A DNA stretch of 33,844 nucleotides, from positions 1 to 33,844 of the forward strand of contig DATAWZ010000242.1 in NCBI GenBank assembly GCA_036266975.1, in the 5' to 3' direction. Made by a program: the position numbers and the translations under genes. The stretch is from DATAWZ01 sp036266975. Lineage in GTDB: Bacteria; Actinomycetota; Thermoleophilia; Solirubrobacterales; Solirubrobacteraceae. How positions within the stretch are numbered: the first letter of the stretch is position 1; the number at the start of each line of letters is the position of its first letter. The notes beneath the pieces are model-generated. The model did not search any database. It worked only from the letters and a program-made list of their open reading frames with translations, and was not told where the DNA came from. Shown in pieces: positions 23,496-30,359 of this stretch.

Positions 23496-24464
23496 ATGGG
23501 CATCACGGTCGGAGAGCTCTGGCATCACCCGGTCAAGTCGATGCAGGGAGAGCGGGTCGACGAGGTGGTGCTCGGCCCCGGCGGGCTGGTCGGCGACCGT
23601 GCGTACGGGTTCCTCGACCTGGAGACCGAGCGGCTCGTGAGCGCCAAGCACCCCAAGCGCTACGGGGCGATGCTCGAATGCCGGGCGACCTTCGTGCATC
23701 CGCCCCGCGTCGAGGAGCCCACGCCGCCGGTGCGCGTGACCTTCCCCGACGGGACCACGATCGACGGCGACGAGGAGGCGATCGCGCGATGTGTGAGCGA
23801 GCTGCTCGGCCGCGAGGTGCGGATGGTGACCAGCGTGCCGCCCGGCGTTCCCTACGAGGAGGTCTGGCCCGAGCTGGAGGGCTTCGGCCCCGACGAGTTC
23901 TACGGGATGCTCCAGCTCAGCCCCGGGCAGAAGGACGAGGCGGGCGAGCGGATCATCGGCATCCCGACCGGTATGGCTGCGCCGGGCACGCTGGTCGATT
24001 TCGGCGCGATGCACGTGCTCACCTCGAGCACGCTCGACGCGCTGGCTCGCGAGCATCCCGCGGGCGACTGGGACGTACGCCGCTTTCGCCCCAACATCCT
24101 GTTCGCCGCTGAGGCCCGCGGGGGCGGGTGCGTGGAGGACGAATGGATCGGCCGAGACCTTCAGATCGGCAAACAGGCGCAGGTGCACATCGTCGCGCCG
24201 ACGCCGCGCTGTGTGATGACGACGCTGCCGCAGGGCGAGCTCGGCCGTGACCCCGGCATACTGCGCACGGTCGCGCGGGCCAACCGCCGCTCGCTCGGGC
24301 CGCTCGGCCAGTTCGCGTGCGCGGGCGCCTACGCGGAGGTGGTGACGCCGGGAGTCGTGCGCACCGGCGACCCGGTGACCGTGACCGACTCGATCGCCCA
24401 GCACAGCGCGCTCGGCGACGCAGTCGAGATGATCCTCGCCGGGATGCGCGGCGGCGCCGCCTGA
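23496..24464 (+). CDS. MOSC domain protein with N-terminal beta-barrel domain
   Basis: 322 residues. The N-terminal part (VGELWHHPVKSMQGERVDEVVLGPGGLVGDRAYGFLD) is the MOSC N-terminal barrel. The MOSC core carries DVRRFRPNILF and the conserved cysteine in PTPRCVMTTLPQG, which in this family handles sulphur for molybdenum cofactor or reduces N-hydroxylated compounds (mARC/YiiM-like). ATG 23496 follows GGAGAGGAG. A partner reductase is not seen nearby. Confidence 0.88.
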   Translation: MGITVGELWHHPVKSMQGERVDEVVLGPGGLVGDRAYGFLDLETERLVSAKHPKRYGAMLECRATFVHPPRVEEPTPPVRVTFPDGTTIDGDEEAIARCVSELLGREVRMVTSVPPGVPYEEVWPELEGFGPDEFYGMLQLSPGQKDEAGERIIGIPTGMAAPGTLVDFGAMHVLTSSTLDALAREHPAGDWDVRRFRPNILFAAEARGGGCVEDEWIGRDLQIGKQAQVHIVAPTPRCVMTTLPQGELGRDPGILRTVARANRRSLGPLGQFACAGAYAEVVTPGVVRTGDPVTVTDSIAQHSALGDAVEMILAGMRGGAA

Positions 24465-24510
24465 ACGCACGCCGCCGGGCACCGTCCCCCCGAGCCGCGA
24501 GAATGGTCGG

Positions 24511-24918
24511 ATGCCCAGCATCGCCCTGATGCTTGCGCGCAACCTCGCCGACGCGATCCTCACACCGGCGCTGCTCGTCGACGACGCCGGCGCGATCATC
24601 TTCTACAACGAGGCCGCCGCCGAGTTGATCGGCCGGCGCTTCGAGGAGGGCGGGCGGCTGTCGGCGACCGAGTGGGGCCGCATCGGGCCGGTCGACGAGA
24701 TCGGCCGGCCGCTTCCGGCCGACGCCTCGGCCCTCACCGGCGCGCTCGAGCAGGGGCTGCCGGTGTACGGCCGCTTTCGCATCCTCACCGACCAGGGGTC
24801 GACGCTGCCGGTGACCGTGACCGCGCTGCCGCTGGTCAGCGAGGAGGAGTTCTGTGGCGCGCTGATCACGTTCGTCGCCGCCGAGGACGTCTCCGCGACG
24901 GCCGAGGCCCAGCGATGA
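24511..24918 (+). CDS. Small PAS-domain protein
   Basis: 135 residues consisting essentially of one PAS fold: NLADAILTPALLVDDAGAIIFYNEAAAELIGRRF, then the later strands STLPVTVTALPLVSEEEFCGALITFVAAED. No kinase, cyclase or helix-turn-helix follows, so it is a standalone sensor or protein-interaction unit. It lies 46 bases after MOSC and ten before the metallo-beta-lactamase-fold gene, which it may regulate or partner. The ligand is unknown. A GAGAAT box six bases before the ATG is a weak promoter candidate. Confidence 0.82.
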   Translation: MPSIALMLARNLADAILTPALLVDDAGAIIFYNEAAAELIGRRFEEGGRLSATEWGRIGPVDEIGRPLPADASALTGALEQGLPVYGRFRILTDQGSTLPVTVTALPLVSEEEFCGALITFVAAEDVSATAEAQR

Positions 24919-24928
24919 CGGGCGCGCC

Positions 24929-25780
24929 GTGCAGGTAACCCTGTGGGGGGTGCGGGGCTCGATCCCCACCCCCGACGCCGACAAGCTCCGCTACGGCGGG
25001 AACACCGCCTGCGTGTCGGTCGGGATCGACGACGACATCGACGTCATCCTCGACGCCGGGACCGGGATCCGCCGTCTGGGCGAGCGCCTGGTCGGGAGCA
25101 CGAAACCGGTCCACATCCTGATCACCCACCTGCACCTGGACCACATCATGGGCATGCTGTTCTTCCGCCCGTTCTTCGACCCGGCGCGGCCGATCACCGT
25201 CTGGGGGCCGGCAGGGGCGTTCCGCCCGCTCCGCCAGCGCCTGGCGCGCTACCTCTCCCAGCCGCTCTCGCCGATCGACATCCGCGAGCTGCCGGCGCGG
25301 GTGATCTTCAGGGAGGTCGGGGCCGAGCCGTTCATGATCGGCGGCGCGACCGTGCGGGCCGAGCGGATCATCCACCGCGGGCCGACGCTCGGCTACCGCA
25401 TCGAGCAGGACGGGCGCTGCCTCTGCTACCTCCCCGACCACGAGCCCGGCCTAGGCGTCGATCTGGAGCGCACGCCGGCCGAATGGGTCTCCGGGCTGGC
25501 GCTCGCGCACGGGGCGCACATGCTGATCCACGACGCGCAGTACACCGACCGCGAGTACGCCGAGAACACGACCGGCTGGGGACACTCCCGCCTCGGCGAC
25601 GCGCTGATCTTCGCGCGCCGGGCCGAGTCCGAGCAGGTCGTGCTCTTCCACCACGACCCCGCGCACGACGACGAATCCCTGGACTGCCTCTCCGACGAGG
25701 CGGCGGCGCGGTGGGCGCAGAGCGGCGGGGAGGGCGCGCGGATCGGGCTCGGGGTCGAGGGGCGCACCATCGAGGTGTGA
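24929..25780 (+). CDS. Metallo-beta-lactamase-fold phosphodiesterase-like hydrolase
   Basis: 283 residues. The opening VTLWGVRGSIPTPDADKLRYGGNTACV is typical of the subgroup related to PhnP and bacterial MBL-fold hydrolases. The metal motif is THLHLDHIMG, with further ligands in IHDAQYTDREY, GWGHSRLGDAL and LFHHDPAHDDE. It probably hydrolyses a phosphodiester or similar substrate. The GTG start at 24929 is followed at once by the conserved first strand. A duplicated copy of the gene's last codons follows the stop. Confidence 0.85.
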   Translation: MQVTLWGVRGSIPTPDADKLRYGGNTACVSVGIDDDIDVILDAGTGIRRLGERLVGSTKPVHILITHLHLDHIMGMLFFRPFFDPARPITVWGPAGAFRPLRQRLARYLSQPLSPIDIRELPARVIFREVGAEPFMIGGATVRAERIIHRGPTLGYRIEQDGRCLCYLPDHEPGLGVDLERTPAEWVSGLALAHGAHMLIHDAQYTDREYAENTTGWGHSRLGDALIFARRAESEQVVLFHHDPAHDDESLDCLSDEAAARWAQSGGEGARIGLGVEGRTIEV

Positions 25781-25835
25781 GCCCCGCCCGAGCTCGGGGC
25801 GGCGGGGTCGGGGGGCGCACGATCGACGTGTGAGC
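25751..25835. repeat. Duplicated 3' end of the MBL-fold gene
   Basis: The 32 bases at 25751-25782 (covering GVEGRTIEV and the stop) recur at 25804-25835 with three mismatches, 53 bp apart. The copy is noncoding except as a short GRTIDV-stop relic, so it looks like a local tandem duplication. Confidence 0.6.
25782..25807. terminator. GC-rich hairpin between convergent genes
   Basis: CCCCGCC (25782-25788) pairs with GGCGGGG (25801-25807). Its loop contains the palindrome CCCGAGCTCGGG (25787-25798). It lies between the MBL-fold gene and the convergent transporter gene and may end both transcripts. Confidence 0.4.
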
Positions 25836-25852
25836 TCGGGGCGGGCTCGGGC

Positions 25853-26617
25853 TCAGGTCAGCAGCAGCACGAGCGCGACGGTCACGCCGCACACGGTGAC
25901 GCCGGCGCGCAGCAGGGTCGCCGGGATGCGCAGCGACAGCGCGGCGCCGGTGCGCCCGCCGATCAGCGCGCACGGCGCGAGCACGGCCACCTCGACCCAG
26001 CGGACCGGCGAGATGAAGACGAAGGCGATCGCCGCGCAGCCGTTCATCACGAGCTGAAGCCAGGACTTGATCGCGTTGATCCGGGCGAGGTCGTCGTCGA
26101 TGGCCAGCCCCAGGCTCGCGAGCATGATCACCCCGGCGGCGGCTCCGAAGTAGGCGCCGTAGGCCGAGGTCGCGCCCTGCGCGGCGAGCGCGCCGGCGCG
26201 CAGCTCGGCCTGCCCCTCGGCGGTGCGGCGCGCGACGAGCCGGCGCGTGATCAGCGGCTGCACGCCGAACAGCGCGCAGGCGAACAGGATCAGCCAGGGC
26301 ACGATGTCGCGGAAGGTGTGCGTCGAGCTCGCCTGCAGCAGGACGACGCCGATGCCGGCACCGATGACGCTGACCGGCGTCAGGCGGCGAAGCCGGGCCC
26401 GCTGCTCGGGGCCCTCGAGCTGGCGGCGAAAGCCGCGCAGCCCGCCGAGGTAGCCCGGGCACAGAGCGACGGTGTTGGTCACGTTGGCCGCCAGCGCAGG
26501 CAGGCCCGCACCGAGCAGGGCCGGGTAGGAGATCAGCGAGCCGCCTCCAGCGGCCGCGTTCACCGCGCCGGCCAGGATGCCTCCCCCGCCCAGCAGCACT
26601 CCCTGGCCGAGGTCCAT
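25853..26617 (-). CDS. TauE/SafE-family (TSUP) membrane transporter
   Basis: 254 residues with about eight hydrophobic segments. The two family motifs are present: AGAVNAAAGGGSLISYPALLGAGLPALAANVTNTVAL near the start and SAYGAYFGAAAGVIMLASLGL in the middle. The family exports sulphite, sulphonates or organosulphur anions; the exact solute is unknown. ATG 26617 is chosen because homology starts right there; it lies 34 bases after the NYN gene, in the same direction. Confidence 0.9.
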   Translation of the reverse strand: MDLGQGVLLGGGGILAGAVNAAAGGGSLISYPALLGAGLPALAANVTNTVALCPGYLGGLRGFRRQLEGPEQRARLRRLTPVSVIGAGIGVVLLQASSTHTFRDIVPWLILFACALFGVQPLITRRLVARRTAEGQAELRAGALAAQGATSAYGAYFGAAAGVIMLASLGLAIDDDLARINAIKSWLQLVMNGCAAIAFVFISPVRWVEVAVLAPCALIGGRTGAALSLRIPATLLRAGVTVCGVTVALVLLLT

Positions 26618-26651
26618 CAGGGCCTCGCGGAGCTCGCGCCGTCGGGCGCCA

Positions 26652-27023
26652 TCAGCGCTCGAGGGCCTCGCGGAAGCCGCGCGCGCCGTCGACGGGCACG
26701 CCCAGCGCACCGATCCGGGCCGCGAGCGTCGCGTCGGAGGTGACGGCCCGCAGCCCGTCGCGCTGCGGCGGTGGCTGCTCGGAGAGCCACTGCACCAGGG
26801 CGTCGTCGGCGGCGTTGCGCCCGCCGGGGGCGAAGTGCACGTCGACCCCGCCGGGGGTCAGCGGGAACGGGCGCCCGTCGAGAAACAGCGTGACCGAGTC
26901 CCCGCGCTGGGCGGCGAACTCGTCGAGCGCGGCGACGAGGCGGCGCACGGCGGCGCGGCGGTCGCGCCACCAGCCGTCCGGGCGCGAGCCGATCACGTTG
27001 AGCCCGTCGACGACCCAGCGCAT
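26652..27023 (-). CDS. NYN-domain (YacP-like) nuclease
   Basis: 123 residues. The PIN-like core is visible: VVDGLNVIG (Asp6, Asn9), VTLFLDGRP, APGGRNAADDALVQWL and AVTSDATLAARIGALGV. These place the metal-binding aspartates as in NYN/YacP (Rae1-type) ribonucleases. It is expected to cleave RNA. Its ATG overlaps the stop of the upstream gene (TGATG), so it is made together with the possible TIR-like protein. Confidence 0.85.
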   Translation of the reverse strand: MRWVVDGLNVIGSRPDGWWRDRRAAVRRLVAALDEFAAQRGDSVTLFLDGRPFPLTPGGVDVHFAPGGRNAADDALVQWLSEQPPPQRDGLRAVTSDATLAARIGALGVPVDGARGFREALER

Positions 27024-27862
27024 CAGCGAAAGCGCCCGGGGTCGTCCCAGCCCTCCTCGCGGCGCACCGGGCAGCCAACCGACTCCAACCAGTCGGCGAT
27101 GCGCGCGGGCGCCTGGGCGTCGTCGAGCTTCACGGCCGGCAATAGAGGGACCGCGCCGGGCTCGGGCAGGGCGGCGCCGTCGCGCTCCAGGGCGAGCGCG
27201 CGTCCGGGGGCGGCGCCCGCCGCCACGCCGGCGAGCAGCACGGTGCCCGGATCGAGCGTGCCGTCCTCGGCGGGGCCGACCGCGACGAGCAGAGCCTGCG
27301 CGGGCTCGGGCGGGCCAGGGCGCCAGCGCACGGGCTCGAGGTCGAGGGCGAAGACGAAGGCGGCCACGGCGTCCAGGGCGCGCTGGTCGGGGCCGCCGCC
27401 GACCAGGACGCGGCGGGTCGCTCCGCTTGGCGCGGACGGGCCCGGCGGGCTCGGCACGTGCGAGGCCTGCGGGCTTGGCCCGGGCGGGGCGGGGGGGCCT
27501 GGCGCCGGCGCGCCGGGCGCGCTCGGCACGGCAGGCGCGCTCGCCGCAGGCGCGCTCGCCGACGCAGGCGCGCTCGGCACGGCAGGCGCGCCGGGGGCCG
27601 CGAGCACGGTCGCGGTCACGTCGTTGGCGCTCCGCACCGCGGCGCGCCAGCCCTGTCCCATCGCGAGCTGCGAGGGCTCAAGCCCAGGCCCGTGCAAGAT
27701 CGTGATCTTCGACTCCGCGACGACCCAGAGCTTGTCCTCGATCTCGAACGAGCCGCCGGCCCGCCAGGGGGTCAGGATCCGCGCCTCGAGCTCGGGGAGG
27801 TCGAGGTTGAACAGCTGGCTCGATCGGAACAGGCCGCGCGAAAGCTCGACGTGGTAGGCCAC
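27023..27862 (-). CDS. Two-domain protein: unrecognised N-terminal domain, Ala/Pro linker, possible TIR-like C-terminal domain
   Basis: 279 residues. Residues 1-90 (start AYHVELSRGLFRSSQLFNLDLPELEARILTPW, end LAMGQGWRAAVRSANDVTATVL) form a compact domain without an assigned family. A low-complexity linker of Ala, Pro, Ser and Gly covers about 90-150. Residues 150-279 start RRVLVGGGPDQRALDAVAAFVFALDLEPVRW and continue GTVLLAGVAAGAAPGRALAL. This has the spacing of TIR-like nucleotide-binding domains (CAP12 type), but the catalytic Glu of NADases is not evident. It is first of an operon with the NYN nuclease and the TauE/SafE transporter. A role in defence is speculation. Confidence 0.55.
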   Translation of the reverse strand: MAYHVELSRGLFRSSQLFNLDLPELEARILTPWRAGGSFEIEDKLWVVAESKITILHGPGLEPSQLAMGQGWRAAVRSANDVTATVLAAPGAPAVPSAPASASAPAASAPAVPSAPGAPAPGPPAPPGPSPQASHVPSPPGPSAPSGATRRVLVGGGPDQRALDAVAAFVFALDLEPVRWRPGPPEPAQALLVAVGPAEDGTLDPGTVLLAGVAAGAAPGRALALERDGAALPEPGAVPLLPAVKLDDAQAPARIADWLESVGCPVRREEGWDDPGRFR

Positions 27863-27880
27863 GCCGCCAAGTGTGACCGC

Positions 27881-28393
27881 TCAGGCCTCGGCGTGGGTGC
27901 CGGCGACCGGGCGGACCATGTTGATCATGCCCCAGTGCTGCTCGCTGACCTCGAAGCCCGCGTGGGCGAGCATCCGCAGCGAGCGCGTGTTGTCGGCGAG
28001 CACCGAGGCGGTCAGCTGGGGGACGCCCTCCTGCTCCGCGCGCTCGAGTAGCTGCTCGATCAGCGCCGAGCCGACACCGCGGCCCTGCCAGGCGTCGCCG
28101 ACGGCGATCGCGACCTCGGCCTCGGCCCGGCTCGCCTCGCTGGCGAAGCGGGCCACCGCCACGATGCCCCCGTCGTCGGGGTCGAGCGCGATGAGCGCCT
28201 CGTGGTCGTGGTGGTCGATGTCGACGAAGTAGGCGACCTCGCCCTTAGTCAGGCGCGGCTTCGCGCCGGCAAAGCGGGCGTGCCGGGTCTCCGGGCTCAG
28301 CCGGTTGAAGGCGCTCAACAGCGCCGGCCCGTCGCTGCTCGCGATCGGCCGAACCGGCATTTTCAACCCATCCCTGAGAGTGAGTTGCTTCAT
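27881..28393 (-). CDS. GNAT N-acetyltransferase
   Basis: 170 residues. The acetyl-CoA loop GDAWQGRGVGSALIEQLLERA and the following VLADNTRSLRMLAHAGFEV are typical. The start KQLTLRDGLKMPVRPIASSDGPALL places the first strand directly after ATG 28393. The TATACT box seven bases upstream supports that start over further ones. The substrate is unknown; the family commonly acetylates amines or protein N-termini. Confidence 0.87.
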   Translation of the reverse strand: MKQLTLRDGLKMPVRPIASSDGPALLSAFNRLSPETRHARFAGAKPRLTKGEVAYFVDIDHHDHEALIALDPDDGGIVAVARFASEASRAEAEVAIAVGDAWQGRGVGSALIEQLLERAEQEGVPQLTASVLADNTRSLRMLAHAGFEVSEQHWGMINMVRPVAGTHAEA

Positions 28394-28400
28394 GAGACTA

Positions 28401-28406
28401 AGTATA
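28401..28406 (-). promoter_or_regulatory. Candidate leaderless -10 element (TATACT) for the GNAT gene
   Basis: TATACT is seven bases before ATG 28393 on the reverse strand with no ribosome site. It is the closest match to TAnnnT consensus in the window. Confidence 0.5.
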
Positions 28407-28481
28407 CGCCGACGCGGGCGAGAGCGTGTGCGGTCAGTCACTCAAGCGCCGCCCCGCAGCGGGCTCTTGCCCACCGCGGGC

Positions 28482-28787
28482 CTACGACTTCTGACCCGCG
28501 CGGGCGCGCACCGCGGTCCCGCTGCCGCCGGCGACGGGCCGCAGGCGCACCGCGGCCGCCGGGATCCCGGCGAGGGCGCCGCGGGCCAGGGCCCGATCCC
28601 GGGCGCGCGTGTAGGCGCGCTGGGCGAAGCGACGGCTCGCGCTGCGCCGGGCCTGGCTCAGGATCGACCACAGCGCCAGCGCCCGCTGGGCGTCGGCGTC
28701 GGTGCGGACGGCGAAGACATCCAGGGCGCACGGCTGCTGTGAGCCTCGCGCATTACAGCCCGCCCCCGGCGGACAGCAGATGCTCAT
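28482..28787 (-). CDS. Small hypothetical protein with an N-terminal cysteine cluster
   Basis: 101 residues, no family recognised. Four cysteines lie in the first 20 residues (ICCPPGAGC, then QQPC). An Ala/Arg-rich helical body follows (ALALWSILSQARRSASRRFAQRAYTRARDRALARG). AGGAGG is only two bases from ATG 28787, unusually close, so initiation is uncertain. The cysteine cluster could bind a metal. It may also be a chance frame, since the region is GC-rich and the start is weak. Confidence 0.45.
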   Translation of the reverse strand: MSICCPPGAGCNARGSQQPCALDVFAVRTDADAQRALALWSILSQARRSASRRFAQRAYTRARDRALARGALAGIPAAAVRLRPVAGGSGTAVRARAGQKS

Positions 28788-28871
28788 ATCCTCCTACTAC
28801 CCTGGAGCGCCGCTCAGCAAATGCGCAGCGTTCCGCCCCCGGGTAGTTCGGCCTGCGTCTGTCGCGAGTTG

Positions 28872-29086
28872 AGAACGTCTTTCAGAATGAGCGGTGCGTG
28901 GCTCGCGAGCCCCGGACCGAGCGCGGCAAGGACACACGGCGGGCCGGGACGGCAGACAGGGCAGAGCCACGTCAACGGGCGATACCCCATTCGGGGCACG
29001 GGTGACGCCGCCGCGCGATGCAGTCCGCTTGTGCCCCGAATGGGGTGCGGCCGCCAGACGCGTGCCGATCATTTGAAAGCCGTTCT
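28872..29086. repeat. Outer imperfect inverted repeat of the spacer
   Basis: AGAACGTCTTTCA at 28872 is echoed on the reverse strand as AGAACGGCTTTCA at 29086. About 19 of 22 positions match over the arms 28872-28894 and 29065-29086, allowing one gap. Each arm is itself a partial palindrome (GAAnGnCnTTC). The right arm reaches the stop codon of the hydroxyacid dehydrogenase gene. The enclosed 170 bases hold no convincing gene. Confidence 0.6.
28984..29046. repeat. Inner perfect 16-bp inverted repeat
   Basis: ACCCCATTCGGGGCAC (28984-28999) and its exact reverse complement (29031-29046) flank 31 bases. Each arm contains CCCC-N4-GGGG, so each can also fold alone. It lies nested inside the outer repeat, at the 5' side of no clear gene. 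Confidence 0.75.
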
Positions 29087-30026
29087 AAGTGCCCGTCGCG
29101 CCGGTGCCGGGCGGGCGCACCGGCCAGGGGACGGCGGCACCGGAGAGCCCGGCGATCAGGTTCTCGACCGCCATGTCGGCCATCCGCGCGCGGGTCGCGT
29201 GTGTCGCCGAGCCGATGTGGGGCAGCACGATCACGTCGTCGCGGTCCATCAGCGGGTGATCGGCGGGGAGCGGCTCGGGATCGGTGACGTCGAGCCCGGC
29301 ACCGCCCAGGTGCCCGGACTCGAGGGCCTCGAGCAGCGCCGCCTGGTCCACGAGGCCGCCGCGGGCGGTGTTGATCAGCAGCGCCCCGGGCCGCATCGCC
29401 GCCAACGCCGTGACGTCGATGAGGTGATGCGTGGCCGGCGAGAGCGGCGCGTGCAGTGAGACTATCGCCGCCTCGCCGAGCGCGGCGTGCAGGTCATCGA
29501 CGCGCCCGACCATGGCAACGTCCACGCCGAAGCCGTGGGCGCGCCGGGCGACCGCCCGTCCGATCCGGCCCGGGCCGACGACCGCCATGCGCTGACCGGC
29601 GAGCTCCAGGCCGAGCCAGCCCGCCGGCTCCCACGTGCGCCAGCGCGCGGCGCGGGCGTCCCGCTGCGCCTCGGGCACGTGCCGGGCCAGCGCGAGCAGC
29701 AGCGCCATCGTCAGGTCGGCGGTGGCGTCGGTGAGCACGTCGGGGGTGTTGCCCACGCCGATCCCGCGGCTCGAGGCCGCCGCGAGGTCGACGTTGTCGT
29801 AGCCGACGGAGAACGTCGCGATGAACCGCAGGCGCGGGGCGGCGGCGAACAGCGCCGCGTCGATCCGGTCGGTCAGCGTGCACAGCAACCCGTCGACGTC
29901 CGCCACCGCCCGCCGCAGATCCTCCGGGCTCGGCGGGAGCTCCCCGGGCCAGACATCGACCTCGCAGAAGGCGGCGAGCCGATCGAGCGCGTCGCCGGGC
30001 ACGCGGCGGGTCACGAAACAGCGCAT
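29085..30026 (-). CDS. D-2-hydroxyacid dehydrogenase (glyoxylate/hydroxypyruvate reductase type)
   Basis: 313 residues. It reduces 2-oxo acids to D-2-hydroxy acids with NAD(P)H. The NAD-binding loop is VVGPGRIGRAVARRA, with catalytic Arg in NTARGGLVD, Glu in DVTDPEP and His in LPHIGSAT, plus FSVGYDNVDLAAA in the substrate domain. ATG 30026 is chosen because the first strand (RCFVTRRVPGDALDRLA) begins there. The 5' flank holds a 62-bp-period repeat, perhaps its control region. Its 3' end runs into the nested inverted repeats. Confidence 0.9.
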   Translation of the reverse strand: MRCFVTRRVPGDALDRLAAFCEVDVWPGELPPSPEDLRRAVADVDGLLCTLTDRIDAALFAAAPRLRFIATFSVGYDNVDLAAASSRGIGVGNTPDVLTDATADLTMALLLALARHVPEAQRDARAARWRTWEPAGWLGLELAGQRMAVVGPGRIGRAVARRAHGFGVDVAMVGRVDDLHAALGEAAIVSLHAPLSPATHHLIDVTALAAMRPGALLINTARGGLVDQAALLEALESGHLGGAGLDVTDPEPLPADHPLMDRDDVIVLPHIGSATHATRARMADMAVENLIAGLSGAAVPWPVRPPGTGATGT

Positions 30027-30070
30027 CGAGCCTGAATCCTCGCCGCCCGGCAGGACGGACCGCGCCACGC

Positions 30071-30173
30071 GTGATGCCGAATCCCGGCTATCGGGGCATT
30101 GCGTATCAACCATTCCGCCACCGCGCGGATGTGTGATGACTAATCCCTGCGTGGGGAGGATCAGGTATCAACC
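30071..30173. repeat. Imperfect 62-bp tandem repeat in a divergent promoter region
   Basis: GTGATG-N3-AATCCC starts at 30071 and 30133, and GTATCAACC starts at 30103 and 30165: the offset is exactly 62 bases for both. A weaker third unit (CCGAATC at 30199, GTGTCAATG at 30221) follows with changed spacing. The repeat lies between the divergent dehydrogenase and glycine-rich genes. Confidence 0.6.
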
Positions 30174-30359
30174 GTCCCCTCCCGCGGCGCCCCTCATACC
30201 GAATCGAATGCGCCCGCGGCGTGTCAATGTGGCTCGACGATTCCCTGCACCGCGACATCGCTCCAGGTCAGGCGGACCGACCCGGCCGCCGCGCGTGACG
30301 ACCGCCCGGGCCGCGGTAGACGCCTGCGCGCGGCGCTCATCGCCGCGGCCTCGGTCATC

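Noticed and set aside
28814..28999. Short reverse frame inside the nested-repeat spacer
   Set aside because: No ribosome site or family, and it is built partly from the inverted-repeat arms; translation looks incidental.
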